Part shown: piece after piece, positions 63,651-64,000 of the stretch
Layout: each line of letters starts with the position of its first letter
Position numbering within the stretch: the first letter of the stretch is position 1
Source: Sulfurimonas crateris
Lineage (GTDB): Bacteria; Campylobacterota; Campylobacteria; Campylobacterales; Sulfurimonadaceae
Reading direction: 5' to 3'
NCBI RefSeq assembly: GCF_005217605.1
Contig: NZ_SZPX01000001.1
Coordinates: 310,001-374,000 of the forward strand
DNA: 64,000 nucleotides
Position numbers and translations under genes: made by a program
Notes under the pieces: generated by a model
Seen by the model: only the letters and a program-made list of their open reading frames with translations
Databases searched by the model: none
What the model was told of the DNA's origin: nothing

Positions 63651-64000
63651 ATGGCTTATATAATTTTAAATAAAAATAGTTTTTTTAATAATCTTGACAT
63701 TATCTCTAAAAGTACCAAAGGAAGAGATAAAATAGCTCTTGTTTTAAAAGATAATGCGTATGGACACGGACTTTTAGAGATAGCATCTTTGGCAAAAGAG
63801 TATGGCGTCAAAAAAGCGGTTGCAAGAACATCCAAAGAGGCCGAAGCGATATACGATTTCTTTGAGTACATCTTGGTTTTAGCAGAGATCCCCTCGTCAA
63901 AAAACGATAAGATAAGATATACGATAAATGATATAAACAGCATAGATAAATTTCCTCAAGGTGCAAAAGTTGAGTTAAAAGTAGATACGGGAATGCATCG
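63651..64000 (+). CDS. alr: Alanine racemase, partial (3' end outside window)
   Basis: 116 complete codons. The PLP lysine motif is ALVLKDNAYGHGLLEIA, and LKVDTGMH near the edge is the conserved barrel strand. Supplies D-alanine for peptidoglycan, so it joins murE and pbpB in wall synthesis. TATAAT (63639-63644) stands 6 nt before ATG 63651 with no SD, so a leaderless transcript is predicted. Confidence 0.9.
   Translation, partial: MAYIILNKNSFFNNLDIISKSTKGRDKIALVLKDNAYGHGLLEIASLAKEYGVKKAVARTSKEAEAIYDFFEYILVLAEIPSSKNDKIRYTINDINSIDKFPQGAKVELKVDTGMH

Overview
The window is AT-rich bacterial chromosome from a member of the Campylobacterota (Epsilonproteobacteria). It most resembles a Sulfurimonas-type sulfur oxidiser; that assignment is an inference from protein similarity and gene order. 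Supporting points are the gene order flgB-flgC-fliE followed by a class B penicillin-binding protein, the order M23 peptidase / PgbA-like / glcD / yihY / comEC, a MagIII-type DNA glycosylase, and -10-dominated promoters with poor -35 boxes. rpoB and rpoC are separate genes, unlike the fused gene of Helicobacter and Wolinella. No rRNA, CRISPR array, prophage or insertion sequence was seen.

Layout. 1-3.6 kb: two divergent alkaline-phosphatase-superfamily envelope transferases (one cut by the window edge) and a PAP2 phosphatase. 4.1-7.2 kb: the alpha operon rpmJ-rpsM-rpsK-rpsD-rpoA-rplQ. 7.3-15.8 kb: an aldo/keto reductase, then NFU-TPR-murE and ferredoxin-panD-ybaB-PDZ-ispA-tkt. 16-22.5 kb: a ComEA-like protein, a MagIII-like glycosylase, a permease, a thioredoxin, a TrmH-family methyltransferase, a copper P-type ATPase and yaaA. 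22.7-40.5 kb: the main translation/transcription block: four tRNAs, tuf, rpmG, tRNA-Trp, secE, nusG, rplKAJL, rpoB, rpoC, rpsL, rpsG, fusA. 40.5-46.3 kb: small envelope proteins, bpt, prfB, panC and pbpB. 46.4-47.7 kb: fliE, flgC and flgB behind a clear sigma-54 promoter. 47.8-50.7 kb: two type IV pilin-like genes and priA, with four REP-like palindromes, one of them inside priA. 50.7-52.4 kb: a Nudix hydrolase gene destroyed by a Fic-domain gene. 52.3-60.4 kb: M23 peptidase, PgbA-like, glcD, yihY, comEC, dnaB, ispG. 60.5-64 kb: an OprC/NosA-like copper TonB receptor, agmatine deiminase and the start of alr.

The strongest unexplained signals are four. (1) A 35-nt conserved intergenic element occurs only in gaps beside ribosomal-protein genes (four copies); in two copies a neighbouring hairpin shows compensatory base changes. 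(2) Six genes have a -10 box placed exactly 6 nt before ATG and no Shine-Dalgarno, which predicts leaderless mRNAs. (3) The fic gene sits in the hole of a Nudix pseudogene, with three TGATACA operator-like half-sites at its promoter. (4) A REP-like palindrome is translated in frame within PriA. Copper handling is a secondary theme: a receptor with the CxxxM and HxM copper motifs, and a CopA-type ATPase.
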